DNA from: JANJTB01 sp032027125
GTDB lineage: Bacteria > Bacteroidota > Ignavibacteria > Kapaibacteriales > UBA2268
Length of the DNA: 64,000 nt
Assembly: GCA_032027125.1 (NCBI GenBank)
Contig: JAVSMQ010000001.1
Coordinates: forward strand, 2,766,075-2,830,074
Direction: 5' to 3'
In this document: one piece after another, positions 8,568 to 16,096 of the stretch
Numbering within the stretch: the first letter of the stretch is position 1
Layout: every line of letters begins with the position of its first letter
Position numbers and translations under genes: made by a program
The notes under the pieces: model-generated
Database searches by the model: none
The model's input: only the letters and a program-made list of their open reading frames with translations
What the model was told of the DNA's origin: nothing

Positions 8568-8733
8568 AACAAAAGTACTTTACTACACTTGTATTGGTAA
8601 TATTTCTAATTTCTATGTTTTGGGGAATTACATAAAAAATATAATTTCTTTAAAAATCAAGTTTGTCGTTATTTTTATTTTCATAGTGATTTTAAACTCT
8701 ATGAAATTTAACAAACATTTAATCATTAAATAA
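8560..8733 (+). CDS. Small putative membrane protein between exonuclease and helicase
   Basis: This 57-residue frame starts at an ATG that overlaps the end of the exonuclease gene by 8 bases and stops 12 bases before the helicase start. It has one hydrophobic segment (I-K-F-V-V-I-F-I-F-I-V-I-L) flanked by lysines. A longer frame opening at 8515 is unlikely because it would lie deep inside the exonuclease. Its position in a tight three-gene row favours a real gene, but high AT content makes chance ORFs likely. Confidence 0.35.
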   Translation: MNKTKVLYYTCIGNISNFYVLGNYIKNIISLKIKFVVIFIFIVILNSMKFNKHLIIK

Positions 8734-8745
8734 AAGAAATTTCAA

Positions 8746-11283
8746 ATGGAATTAATTGTTCTACCAATATTAATTTTGATTATTTATTATTTGTTTACTT
8801 TGCTTTATAAACCAGAAATCGAAAGGCAAATTTTATTGATTGAATCAGCATTTAAAGATTATAAAAATCTTCTTGATTTTTCTAATGGGTATTTCAATGC
8901 TAATAAAATTCAAAATTGGAAAATAAAATATGATGCAATTCTCAATAAAAGTTTTTCAATTAAGTTGAAATTCTTTAGCCCGACAAATAAATTAAGGTTA
9001 AATTATCTTGAAATCGAAAAGTTCAATTTGATTTCAGAGGAAATTCGACAAAAGTATAACGATAATTTCCTTATTGCCGAACTTGAAAAATATTCTGAGT
9101 TTTTTGACAACATAGAGGGTAGGAAATTAGACTTAGAACAAAGAGAGGCAATTATAATTGATGAGGATAATAATTTAGTAGTTGCTGGTGCAGGTTCAGG
9201 TAAGACTACAACAATTATTGGTAAAGTTAATTATATTATAGATAAATACAATATCAAACCTGAAAATATCCTGTTAATATCATTCACAAAAAAGTCAAGT
9301 GAAACTCTTTCAAATCGAATAGGAATTAAAGGAATAAATGTCTTTACATTTCATAAATTCGGACTTGATACTATATCCGAAGTAGAAAATATAAAGCCTT
9401 CGTTATATGATGAAAGTAAATTACAGAATGATTTACGTAGTATTTTACAAGATCTTTTGAAAGATGCACAATATAAATCTAGATTTGTAACTTTCTTCAT
9501 TGAATATTTCAAATATGCTAAGCCACCTGAAAATTTTAAATCAAAGGGGGAATACATTCAGCATCAAAAAGATATAGAACTAAGAGAGTATAATAGTACT
9601 TTAAGTACTTTTAATGGTATTCAAGTGAGGAGTTTTCAAGAGTGTAAGATTGCAAATTTTCTGTTTAGGAATAGAATTGTATATAAATATGAAATGCAAT
9701 ATATTTTTAATACTGCTGATAGAGATAGAAGACAATATATACCCGATTTTACAATATTTATAGATGGCAACAAAAACAATATCAATACGGATAATTTGTT
9801 GTTTCTTGAGCATTTTGGAATAAATGAGAAAGGGGAAGTTCCCAATTGGTTCGCCAAATCTGGACAAACACATGAACAAGCAAATATTGAATACATTAAC
9901 AAAATAAAATGGGCAAGGGTTACTCACAATAAATTTGGAACTAAATTGCTGGAAACATATAGTTATGAATTCAATAATCAGTCAATATTTAAAAATTTAA
10001 TAAATAAACTTGTACAGAATGGGTTAATTTTGAATCCAATGTCAGATGATGAAATTATTAATTTCATTAAAACAAATTTAAGTAAAGAATATTCTAGCTT
10101 TATTAAATTAATGATGACCTTTTTAGCATTGATGAAATCAAATAACTTAACAAATGATGAAATTAGAAGAAAAATTCCTGAATCGAAATTAAGTATTATG
10201 GACATTCGTGCATCAATTTTTTGGTATTTATTTGAACCGGTTTATAATAAATACAATGAAATGCTAATTTCAAACAATATAATTGATTTTAGTGATATGA
10301 TAAATAAGGCAACTAATTATATTCGAAATGATAATATTAAATATAATTATGATTACATAATAATTGATGAGTTTCAGGATATTTCATTTGGAAGATATCA
10401 ATTAATTGATGCCATCAAAAACAAAAAAGATAATTGTAAATTGTTTAGTGTAGGTGATGACTGGCAATCCATTTATAGGTTCACAGGTAGTGATATTGGT
10501 CTATTCAATGAATTTGAAAAGTACTTCGGAATTTCAGAAATTTCTACAATTGAAAAAACATATAGATTTGGAAATCCTCTTTTAGAAATATCAAATAATT
10601 TTATTTTAAAAAACCCAAATCAAAGCCAAAAATTATTGAGAAGTTTTGATGAAAGAATAAAAACAAAATATAAAGTTATTGAAGAGGATACTGAGATTGC
10701 TGGGTTGATTGATTTGTTAAAAGATCTCGTGGATGAATATCCAGATATTGATAAGAAAGAGATATTATTATTAGGTAGATATAATCACGACTTTGAGGAC
10801 ATAAATAAAAGTATTGCTTTTAAATCAACAAATAATGGTGACATTTTGTACTTTTCACGTGGTAATGTCACTTTAGAATTAAAATATATGACTGTTCATA
10901 AAGCTAAAGGATTAGAGGCTGATATAGTAATCTTAATAAATTGTAAATCAGGAACATATGGGTTCCCATCTGAAGTAGCAGATGACCAAATACTAAGTTT
11001 ATTATTAAGTAAATCAGACCAATTTGAGAATAGTGAAGAAAGAAGACTTTTTTATGTTGCCTTAACAAGAGCTAAAGAAAATGTTTTTTTAATTACGAAG
11101 AAACACAATATTTCAAAATTTGTTAAAGAATTTACAGCATTCAATAATAAAGGAATTAAATATTGTCCTGACTGTAAAACAGGAATATTGGAATATAAAA
11201 AGGGAAATACAAATGGAAGAAATTGGGCTTTTTGGGGATGTAATAATTATTCTTATGGATGTAAATATACCAGCAATATTTAA
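8746..11283 (+). CDS. HelD-like SF1 helicase with inserted PD-(D/E)XK-like nuclease
   Basis: This 845-residue protein starts with a transmembrane-like segment (residues 3-21) and a helical region, then an SF1A helicase core: Walker A G-A-G-S-G-K-T-T at 148-155, Walker B I-I-I-D-E-F-Q-D at 538-545, G-D-D-W-Q-S-I-Y-R-F, T-Y-R-F-G, V-H-K-A-K-G-L-E and Y-V-A-L-T-R-A. Layout is closest to DNA helicase IV (HelD/UvrD group). Inserted in domain 1, residues about 296-360 carry E299, E316, Y-I-P-D-F (D334) and L-E-H-F-G (E355), the spacing of a PD-(D/E)XK nuclease. The C-terminus has a four-cysteine zinc ribbon (C807, C810, C832, C839). It follows a membrane-bound exonuclease. A role in degrading or unwinding foreign DNA is inferred. 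Confidence 0.85.
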   Translation: MELIVLPILILIIYYLFTLLYKPEIERQILLIESAFKDYKNLLDFSNGYFNANKIQNWKIKYDAILNKSFSIKLKFFSPTNKLRLNYLEIEKFNLISEEIRQKYNDNFLIAELEKYSEFFDNIEGRKLDLEQREAIIIDEDNNLVVAGAGSGKTTTIIGKVNYIIDKYNIKPENILLISFTKKSSETLSNRIGIKGINVFTFHKFGLDTISEVENIKPSLYDESKLQNDLRSILQDLLKDAQYKSRFVTFFIEYFKYAKPPENFKSKGEYIQHQKDIELREYNSTLSTFNGIQVRSFQECKIANFLFRNRIVYKYEMQYIFNTADRDRRQYIPDFTIFIDGNKNNINTDNLLFLEHFGINEKGEVPNWFAKSGQTHEQANIEYINKIKWARVTHNKFGTKLLETYSYEFNNQSIFKNLINKLVQNGLILNPMSDDEIINFIKTNLSKEYSSFIKLMMTFLALMKSNNLTNDEIRRKIPESKLSIMDIRASIFWYLFEPVYNKYNEMLISNNIIDFSDMINKATNYIRNDNIKYNYDYIIIDEFQDISFGRYQLIDAIKNKKDNCKLFSVGDDWQSIYRFTGSDIGLFNEFEKYFGISEISTIEKTYRFGNPLLEISNNFILKNPNQSQKLLRSFDERIKTKYKVIEEDTEIAGLIDLLKDLVDEYPDIDKKEILLLGRYNHDFEDINKSIAFKSTNNGDILYFSRGNVTLELKYMTVHKAKGLEADIVILINCKSGTYGFPSEVADDQILSLLLSKSDQFENSEERRLFYVALTRAKENVFLITKKHNISKFVKEFTAFNNKGIKYCPDCKTGILEYKKGNTNGRNWAFWGCNNYSYGCKYTSNI

Positions 11284-11409
11284 TTAACGGAATACTCCGG
11301 CTATATTAAACCGATATTATGCCATTTATTCTCTGAGTTGTTGATTGTATGTGACAAGTAATAAAATTTCGAACCTTCTTTGTATCTCTAACACCAGAAA
11401 AAACAAAAC

Positions 11410-11441
11410 CCTTCCGAAGGTTTGCAACCTTCGGAAGGTTA
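11410..11441. repeat. CCTTCCGAAGG palindrome, copy 2
   Basis: The arms CCTTCCGAAGG (11411-11421) and CCTTCGGAAGG (11429-11439) pair perfectly. It lies about 130 bases after the helicase stop and may terminate the island transcript, although no long T run follows. Confidence 0.75.
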
Positions 11442-11456
11442 AATCATTTGCATTTT

Positions 11457-11593
11457 CCGTCGGGCTTGGCTTTTTCTACCGATATTTAATCCCGATGGGA
11501 AAGAATTAATTTTTAATTAAGGATTACGATTAATTCAAATCAATTCAATCATACAAATCAGATTAATCAATGCTTTAGACAAATTCAAATCCC
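11457..11593 (-). repeat. Dispersed intergenic repeat, inverted partner of 35789-35948
   Basis: The reverse complement of this stretch matches 35789-35948 over most of its length, including GGGATTTGAATTTGTCT, ATTGATTAATCTGATTTGTA, CCCATCGGGATTAAAT and GCCCGACGGAAA blocks. A shorter relative is present near 38731-38782. It contains no gene. Together with the palindrome before it, it fills the 400 bases between the helicase and the aldehyde dehydrogenase. Confidence 0.75.
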
Positions 11594-11692
11594 GCTATAT
11601 CATTTCAACCCTTTTCTTTTTCAATTTAATCATTGTTTTAACGATAAATTTCATTATTTTAGCTTTAATTTTGAGAGAATATTGGAGATTTT

Positions 11693-13132
11693 ATGCTTAG
11701 TTTTGGTCTTCAAATAAAGGCAGCAGAGCCGACCGGAAAATTCCGTGACATCCAAAGTCCTTTCGATGGGCGAACAGTCGGCAGGGTTGAGATTCCTGAT
11801 ATAGCTCATCAAGAACTTGCATTGGAATCAGCAGCCCAATCGTTTGAAAATATCATGAAAAAAATGCCTGCATGGAAACGGGCGGAAATTCTGTACAGAG
11901 TTGCAGATTTTATTAAAAGAGATAAGGAATTGCTTTCCCAAACCATCGCAGCAGAAGGAGGTAAGCCAGTTAAAGATGCACGAATAGAGGTGACAAGAGC
12001 AGCCAACACAGTGAAAATGTCCGGCGATGAAGCACTTAGTCTTAATGGTCAGCAAATTACAATGGACAGAGCAGGAGGCAGCGAAAATCACATCGCGTTT
12101 ACAATCAGGCAGGGGCTTGGTGTTGTACTCGCAATTTCGGCATTTAATCATCCGGTAAATTTGATTTGTCATCAGGTTGCCACAGCTTTTGCAGCAGGTA
12201 ATAGTGTTGTGGTCAAGCCTGCTTCGCAGACTCCGCTGTCGTGTATGATGGTTTGCCGGTATTTTATCGAAGCCGGACTTGATGAAGGTATAATCAATGT
12301 ACTTCCGATTTCGGGCAGCGAGACGGAAAAATTAATCGGTGATAAACGAGTAAGATTTGTCTCATTTATCGGTTCGGCTGAAGTTGGCTGGAGAATTCCC
12401 AAACTTGTTGCTCCGGGAACAGGATATTCACTTGAGCATGGCGGAACGGCGGTTGCTGTTGTAGAGAGTACTGCTGATTTGGATTTTGCAGCAACAAGTA
12501 TTGTCAAGGGAGGGTTCTACCACGCCGGTCAGGTCTGCGTATCAACTCAGAATGTATTTGTATCTGCCGGTATTTATCCGCGGCTTATTGAAATGATAAA
12601 AGAAAAAGCAAGCAAGCTGATTACAGGCGACCCTAATGACGACGCAACGGATGTAGGACCAATTATAAATGCTCCTGAACATTCGAGAATTCTTTCACAA
12701 ATACGTGAAGCGGTTTCAATGGGTGCCAAATGCGTTCTGGGTGGTGATGCCGTACATAATACGTGCATTAACCCAACCATTTTGACGGACACAAATTATA
12801 ATATGGCTGTGATGAAAAGTGAAGTGTTTGGTCCCGTAATCAATATCAACAAATTCGACAAATTGGATGATGTTATCCAAATGTGCAATAACACACCCTT
12901 TTCATTCCAAAATGCGATATACACAAAAAATATTGATACTGCTCTCGGGTTTGCACGGCAGATTGATTCAAAAGCAGTAATAATTAATGATTCGACAGCG
13001 TTCCGTGTGGATTGGATGCCGTTTGGCGGCTCGAAAGAATCAGGATTCAGGGTTGGCGGAATTAAATATTCCATTGAAGATGTAACAGAAGAAAAATTGA
13101 TAATTATCCGGATGCACGATTATGATGCCTGA
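11693..13132 (+). CDS. NAD(P)-dependent aldehyde dehydrogenase
   Basis: This 479-residue protein belongs to the ALDH superfamily, which oxidises aldehydes to acids with NAD(P). The catalytic residues are visible: N152 in A-F-N-H-P, E248 in L-E-H-G-G (usually L-E-L-G-G) and nucleophile C282 in G-Q-V-C-V-S-T. The G-S-x-x-V-G Rossmann motif is present as G-S-A-E-V-G, and the C-terminal M-P-F-G-G-S-K-E-S-G-F is typical. The general pattern is nearest to lactaldehyde- or semialdehyde-type members, but the substrate cannot be assigned. Two small genes overlap downstream, so it heads a three-gene operon. Confidence 0.88.
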   Translation: MLSFGLQIKAAEPTGKFRDIQSPFDGRTVGRVEIPDIAHQELALESAAQSFENIMKKMPAWKRAEILYRVADFIKRDKELLSQTIAAEGGKPVKDARIEVTRAANTVKMSGDEALSLNGQQITMDRAGGSENHIAFTIRQGLGVVLAISAFNHPVNLICHQVATAFAAGNSVVVKPASQTPLSCMMVCRYFIEAGLDEGIINVLPISGSETEKLIGDKRVRFVSFIGSAEVGWRIPKLVAPGTGYSLEHGGTAVAVVESTADLDFAATSIVKGGFYHAGQVCVSTQNVFVSAGIYPRLIEMIKEKASKLITGDPNDDATDVGPIINAPEHSRILSQIREAVSMGAKCVLGGDAVHNTCINPTILTDTNYNMAVMKSEVFGPVININKFDKLDDVIQMCNNTPFSFQNAIYTKNIDTALGFARQIDSKAVIINDSTAFRVDWMPFGGSKESGFRVGGIKYSIEDVTEEKLIIIRMHDYDA

Positions 13133-13559
13133 TTTTGTTTTTAATACTCTTATGACTTTCAGAATTTTATTAATGAGATTATTCGGCAGTAAACTGCAGA
13201 AACTGCTGATAAATATTTCAGAGAATTATTATGAATTACTTTCTGACGGAATGATTCACGAGGATGCAATTGCAGTCATTATGAAGCAGCAATACGACGG
13301 AGACAAAAAGCAGATTGAAGACTGCGGCTATTTTGTTTACAGCCGCAAACAAACCATTGATACCGTCTTTTTATCAAGATTTGGCAGCCGCGGCAGATTT
13401 ATGATTCATCTGTTCAAACTGATTCAGAAGATTTATCTTGATAAATATCAGACCGGCTACAGAACTAACGAGATTGAAGAAATGAATAGAACAATGGCTC
13501 TGCTTAACAAAAATTTTAAAAAGGTTGTATTATATATGTTTATGAAATATGACAATTGA
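13122..13559 (+). CDS. Hypothetical protein, 145 residues
   Basis: I do not recognise this family. The gene overlaps the aldehyde dehydrogenase by 11 bases and the YjbR-like gene by 11 bases, so it is almost certainly translated as part of the operon. The protein is basic, predicted mostly helical, with no signal peptide or membrane segment beyond a mildly hydrophobic N-terminus. The start could also be the second Met codon at 13125. Confidence 0.6.
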   Translation: MMPDFVFNTLMTFRILLMRLFGSKLQKLLINISENYYELLSDGMIHEDAIAVIMKQQYDGDKKQIEDCGYFVYSRKQTIDTVFLSRFGSRGRFMIHLFKLIQKIYLDKYQTGYRTNEIEEMNRTMALLNKNFKKVVLYMFMKYDN

Positions 13560-13923
13560 CCTGCTCAGAGAATATTGTCTGTCACTGCCTCATGTAACTG
13601 AAGACATCAAATGGGGGAGTGTACTGTGTTTTTCGGTATCCGAAAGAATATTTTTTGTAGTAAGTCTGGACGAAACACCTCTTGGAGCGTCATTCAAGGT
13701 CCGGGATGAAGATTTTGATTTTATGTGCGGGCTTGCCGGTTTCGTGCAAGCCCCGTATTTTGCAAAAAATAAATGGGTTAAAGTTCTTGATATTGACACA
13801 ATATCATCAACAGAATGGAAAGAATATCTCTTTCAATCATATCAGTTGATAAAATTGAAACTGACTAAGAAGCTGCAGAAAGAGATTGACGAGATGCTGA
13901 GTTTGAATAAAAAGGATGAATAA
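13549..13923 (+). CDS. MmcQ/YjbR-family protein
   Basis: This 124-residue protein begins L-R-E-Y-C-L-S-L-P-H-V-T-E-D-I-K-W-G and continues with C-F-S-V and G-A-S-F-K-V. That is the signature of the MmcQ/YjbR (DUF419) family, which has a CyaY-like fold and is thought to bind DNA. N-K-W-V-K-V-L and a C-terminal lysine-rich helix are also typical. It is the last gene of the operon that starts with the aldehyde dehydrogenase. Its function in the cell is not established. Confidence 0.85.
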   Translation: MTIDLLREYCLSLPHVTEDIKWGSVLCFSVSERIFFVVSLDETPLGASFKVRDEDFDFMCGLAGFVQAPYFAKNKWVKVLDIDTISSTEWKEYLFQSYQLIKLKLTKKLQKEIDEMLSLNKKDE

Positions 13924-13969
13924 AATATGAAGGGACTACTGAACTGCGAAATAAACACTGATTTGAAAA

Positions 13970-14029
13970 TTATAATGACGCACCCAATAAAAACAGTTTT
14001 TTCCCCGACAGAATTGGCACATCAGGCAT
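13970..14029 (-). pseudogene. hicA: Truncated hicA toxin remnant
   Basis: The ATG at 14029 overlaps the last codons of the hicB-like gene and opens a 19-codon frame reading M-P-D-V-P-I-L-S-G-K-K-L-F. This matches the usual HicA start (M-P-x-x-P-x-L-S-G-K-x-x). The frame then closes at TAA 13970-13972 and no further HicA sequence (the catalytic G-S-H-x motif) can be read in any frame before 13923. The toxin gene is therefore deleted after its first codons, leaving the antitoxin without its partner. Confidence 0.6.
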
Positions 14030-14267
14030 ATTGAAATCCTGACTTATTTTCTATAGATATTTCTCTTACCCCTACATATTTATTAACGTTGTCAAGTAAA
14101 TTGCTCTGTTCATCTAAGCAGGATTCAATAGCTTCTTTAACGTTAGCCATAGCCTCATCAATTGTATTGCCATAACTTCTACAGCCTCTAATTGATGGAC
14201 AGTTAACTATGAAACAACCATCTTCGTCAACTTCAACTATTATTGGCAATGAAATATTATTACTCAT
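14022..14267 (-). CDS. hicB: HicB-like antitoxin, orphan
   Basis: This 81-residue protein has the HicB partial RNase H-like fold: P-I-I-V-E-V-D-E-D-G-C-F-I-V, C-P-S-I-R-G-C-R-S-Y-G and D-E-A-M-A-N-V-K-E-A-I. HicB proteins neutralise HicA mRNA interferases. No C-terminal DNA-binding domain is visible. The gene reads hicB then hicA, and only a stub of hicA remains overlapping its end. It may be a relic or may neutralise a HicA elsewhere. Confidence 0.85.
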   Translation of the reverse strand: MSNNISLPIIVEVDEDGCFIVNCPSIRGCRSYGNTIDEAMANVKEAIESCLDEQSNLLDNVNKYVGVREISIENKSGFQYA

Positions 14268-14439
14268 TTCTCTTTCCTTTAATCAAAAATTATAAAGACT
14301 ATCATTTTATAAAAAATTGTAACATAGATGTTTTTCAAGTTGGCAGCAGTAATTTCTGTTTTTGTCTAAAGCATTTTGCAGGCAGTGAATCGTTCTGCTA
14401 TATTTCCGAAAATACTAATAAACTCTAAATTATTGATTC

Positions 14440-14835
14440 TTACTTATTTAATGGATATTTTAGGAGGTTAATATTATTAATAAATTTATAATCTTTTTGG
14501 TTTTTTGATAATAATAATAAATTCCTTGAAATTGATGTAGCGGCAATAATAGAATCACCTATTAATAAATTATGGCTTAATCTGTAGGAAATCAATAAGT
14601 CTGTTGCATTGTTCGAAATAATGTTATCAATCGGTATTATCTCAAATTCATTCAAAAAAATATTCAATTTCTTTTGCTCTGATTTATTTCTGCATCCAAT
14701 CAAAAGTTCCATTTGGCTCATTTGACTAATATAAACTTTGCCGTTGCCCATCATTAGTTCGAAGGATTTTATTGCATCAGGAATATTTCTTCCTACATCA
14801 ATGATGACATCTGTATCAACAAGATATTGCTTCAT
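14440..14835 (-). CDS. PIN-domain toxin, VapC-like
   Basis: This 131-residue protein has the PIN RNase pattern: D7 in L-V-D-T-D-V-I-I-D, E43 in M-E-L-L-I-G, D94 in L-I-G-D-S-I-I-A-A-T and D115 near the end. These acidic residues would bind Mg2+/Mn2+ for RNA cleavage. The start overlaps the stop of the antitoxin-like gene upstream by 4 bases (ATGA). It lies in a run of three toxin-antitoxin modules on the minus strand. Confidence 0.85.
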   Translation of the reverse strand: MKQYLVDTDVIIDVGRNIPDAIKSFELMMGNGKVYISQMSQMELLIGCRNKSEQKKLNIFLNEFEIIPIDNIISNNATDLLISYRLSHNLLIGDSIIAATSISRNLLLLSKNQKDYKFINNINLLKYPLNK

Positions 14836-15092
14836 TTATCAACTCTAAATTCTTGAGTTCGAATATTCCGGACATAATCTGAACTGTTATTTAATGTATC
14901 ATTATCAGCCCAGATTCCGCAAAATTTAAAATCTGCAATTTTGAGACTGTCAATTTTATTCGATGATTTTTTGCCATCAACGAATTTTTCAGTTTCGTGT
15001 TTAATATCGTCTAAAATCATTTCAATGAGTGAAATTTTCTCATTAAAATCCAAGTTTTTAACAATATCATCAAAAATAATTGTATTCATCAT
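14832..15092 (-). CDS. VapB-like antitoxin of the PIN toxin
   Basis: This 86-residue protein directly precedes and overlaps the PIN toxin by 4 bases, the standard antitoxin-toxin arrangement. It starts I-I-F-D-D-I-V-K-N-L and ends in a polar tail that would wrap around the toxin (C-G-I-W-A-D-N-D then R-T-Q-E-F-R-V-D-K). Assignment rests mainly on position and size. Confidence 0.65.
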   Translation of the reverse strand: MMNTIIFDDIVKNLDFNEKISLIEMILDDIKHETEKFVDGKKSSNKIDSLKIADFKFCGIWADNDTLNNSSDYVRNIRTQEFRVDK

Positions 15093-15213
15093 ATTTTAAT
15101 AAATTATATAGTAATAATTTCAATTACAGTAACTTATGTTTTCCAAAAAAATTGTAAATGTAAAAATCTAATTTACAGTAAATTTATGTATTTCTGCTTC
15201 AAAATTAATAGAT

Positions 15214-15558
15214 TTATAAATTCAAAAAAAGTGTTTCGATTTTTGAAAAGATTTCATCATAAGTAATATCATAAGACTCGTAAACTTCATCAAATTGATG
15301 GAAATGATGAGGATATGATTTTAAGCTTTTATGATGTGGTGCATTATCCCAACGCGCAATAAATTTGGAATCTGAATCTTGAAGATGAAATGAATAATTT
15401 CTCGAATTCTCGTCAACATACTCTTTGATATGAAATTCAAATCCATTATTAAAAATACATTGAATTTTAACAAAATATCCATACCTGAATTCTTTAAAGT
15501 CATGAATCATCATATCAACGATATATTCTTTACTTTTAAGAAAGTTTATAAGATTCAT
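15214..15558 (-). CDS. TumE-type toxin (DUF6516)
   Basis: This 114-residue protein shows the pattern of the DUF6516/TumE toxin family: F-E-F-H-I-K-E-Y-V at the centre, then Y-S-F-H-L-Q, A-R-W-D-N-A-P-H-H and S-Y-P-H-H-F-H. The histidine-rich core is the hallmark of the family. It overlaps the gene upstream by 23 bases, which is the partner. The biochemical target is not known to me. Confidence 0.75.
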   Translation of the reverse strand: MNLINFLKSKEYIVDMMIHDFKEFRYGYFVKIQCIFNNGFEFHIKEYVDENSRNYSFHLQDSDSKFIARWDNAPHHKSLKSYPHHFHQFDEVYESYDITYDEIFSKIETLFLNL

Positions 15559-15799
15559 GACTTAATTCTTTAATGAATTCAGATTTTTCAGATGCAATTC
15601 GATAGTAAGTTTTCCATTCCAGATAATCATCCCACTCTGAAAAATTTTCATTTTGAGCACTATTAACATACTTTTCAAAATTTAAAAAATCCATCGAATA
15701 CTTGTTGGAAAAAAGATTAATTTTCGATTTTGCAATTTGATATTCATACAGCAAATTCAGTATTTCATATTGATTAATATTATATTTGTCATTCAGCAT
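15536..15799 (-). CDS. Antitoxin partner of the TumE-type toxin
   Basis: This 87-residue, helical protein carries the F-x-K-Y-x-M-D-F-x-x-F-x-K-Y and W-D-D-Y-L-E-W-K-T-Y pattern commonly found in genes immediately upstream of DUF6516 toxins. The 23-base overlap with the toxin gene supports translational coupling. No helix-turn-helix is evident. Confidence 0.6.
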   Translation of the reverse strand: MLNDKYNINQYEILNLLYEYQIAKSKINLFSNKYSMDFLNFEKYVNSAQNENFSEWDDYLEWKTYYRIASEKSEFIKELSHESYKLS

Positions 15800-15952
15800 A
15801 AGAAACTCATCATTAATCTTTTGAAAATATTATTGAAGCATCTTTATTCATAATATTGTAATTAGTTACTGAAAGAAAATTATCCAAATATATTATTTTT
15901 AATAAATGTTACTTATGTTGTAATTTTTGAAATTCCAGTAAATTAAAACAAA

Positions 15953-15992
15953 CCCCACCTAAATCCTCACCACGTGGAGGATTTAAGTGGGG
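15953..15992. repeat. CCCCACCTAAATCCTC palindrome
   Basis: Sixteen-base arms (15953-15968 and 15977-15992) pair with a single mismatch around CACGTG-like centre bases. It sits between the toxin-antitoxin cluster and the DUF2142 gene, where no gene is visible for about 300 bases. It may be a small mobile palindrome or a terminator. Confidence 0.7.
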
Positions 15993-16096
15993 TCTCAAAT
16001 CTTCCTGGCATGAAATAGCTGGCAAGTCTTTACAACAAAAATGTTTACTACTTTTCATTCAGCCACTAATTAATAGAAAAAGCAATTTAATTACTC

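Noticed and set aside
14010..14030. Sigma-54 promoter (TTGGCACATCAGGCAT)
   Set aside because: The -24 half fits TGGCAC but the -12 half lacks TTGC at the right spacing, and it lies inside the hicB/hicA overlap.
14243..14428. Plus-strand 61-codon frame upstream of hicB
   Set aside because: It overlaps the hicB start and promoter region, is low-complexity and has no motif.
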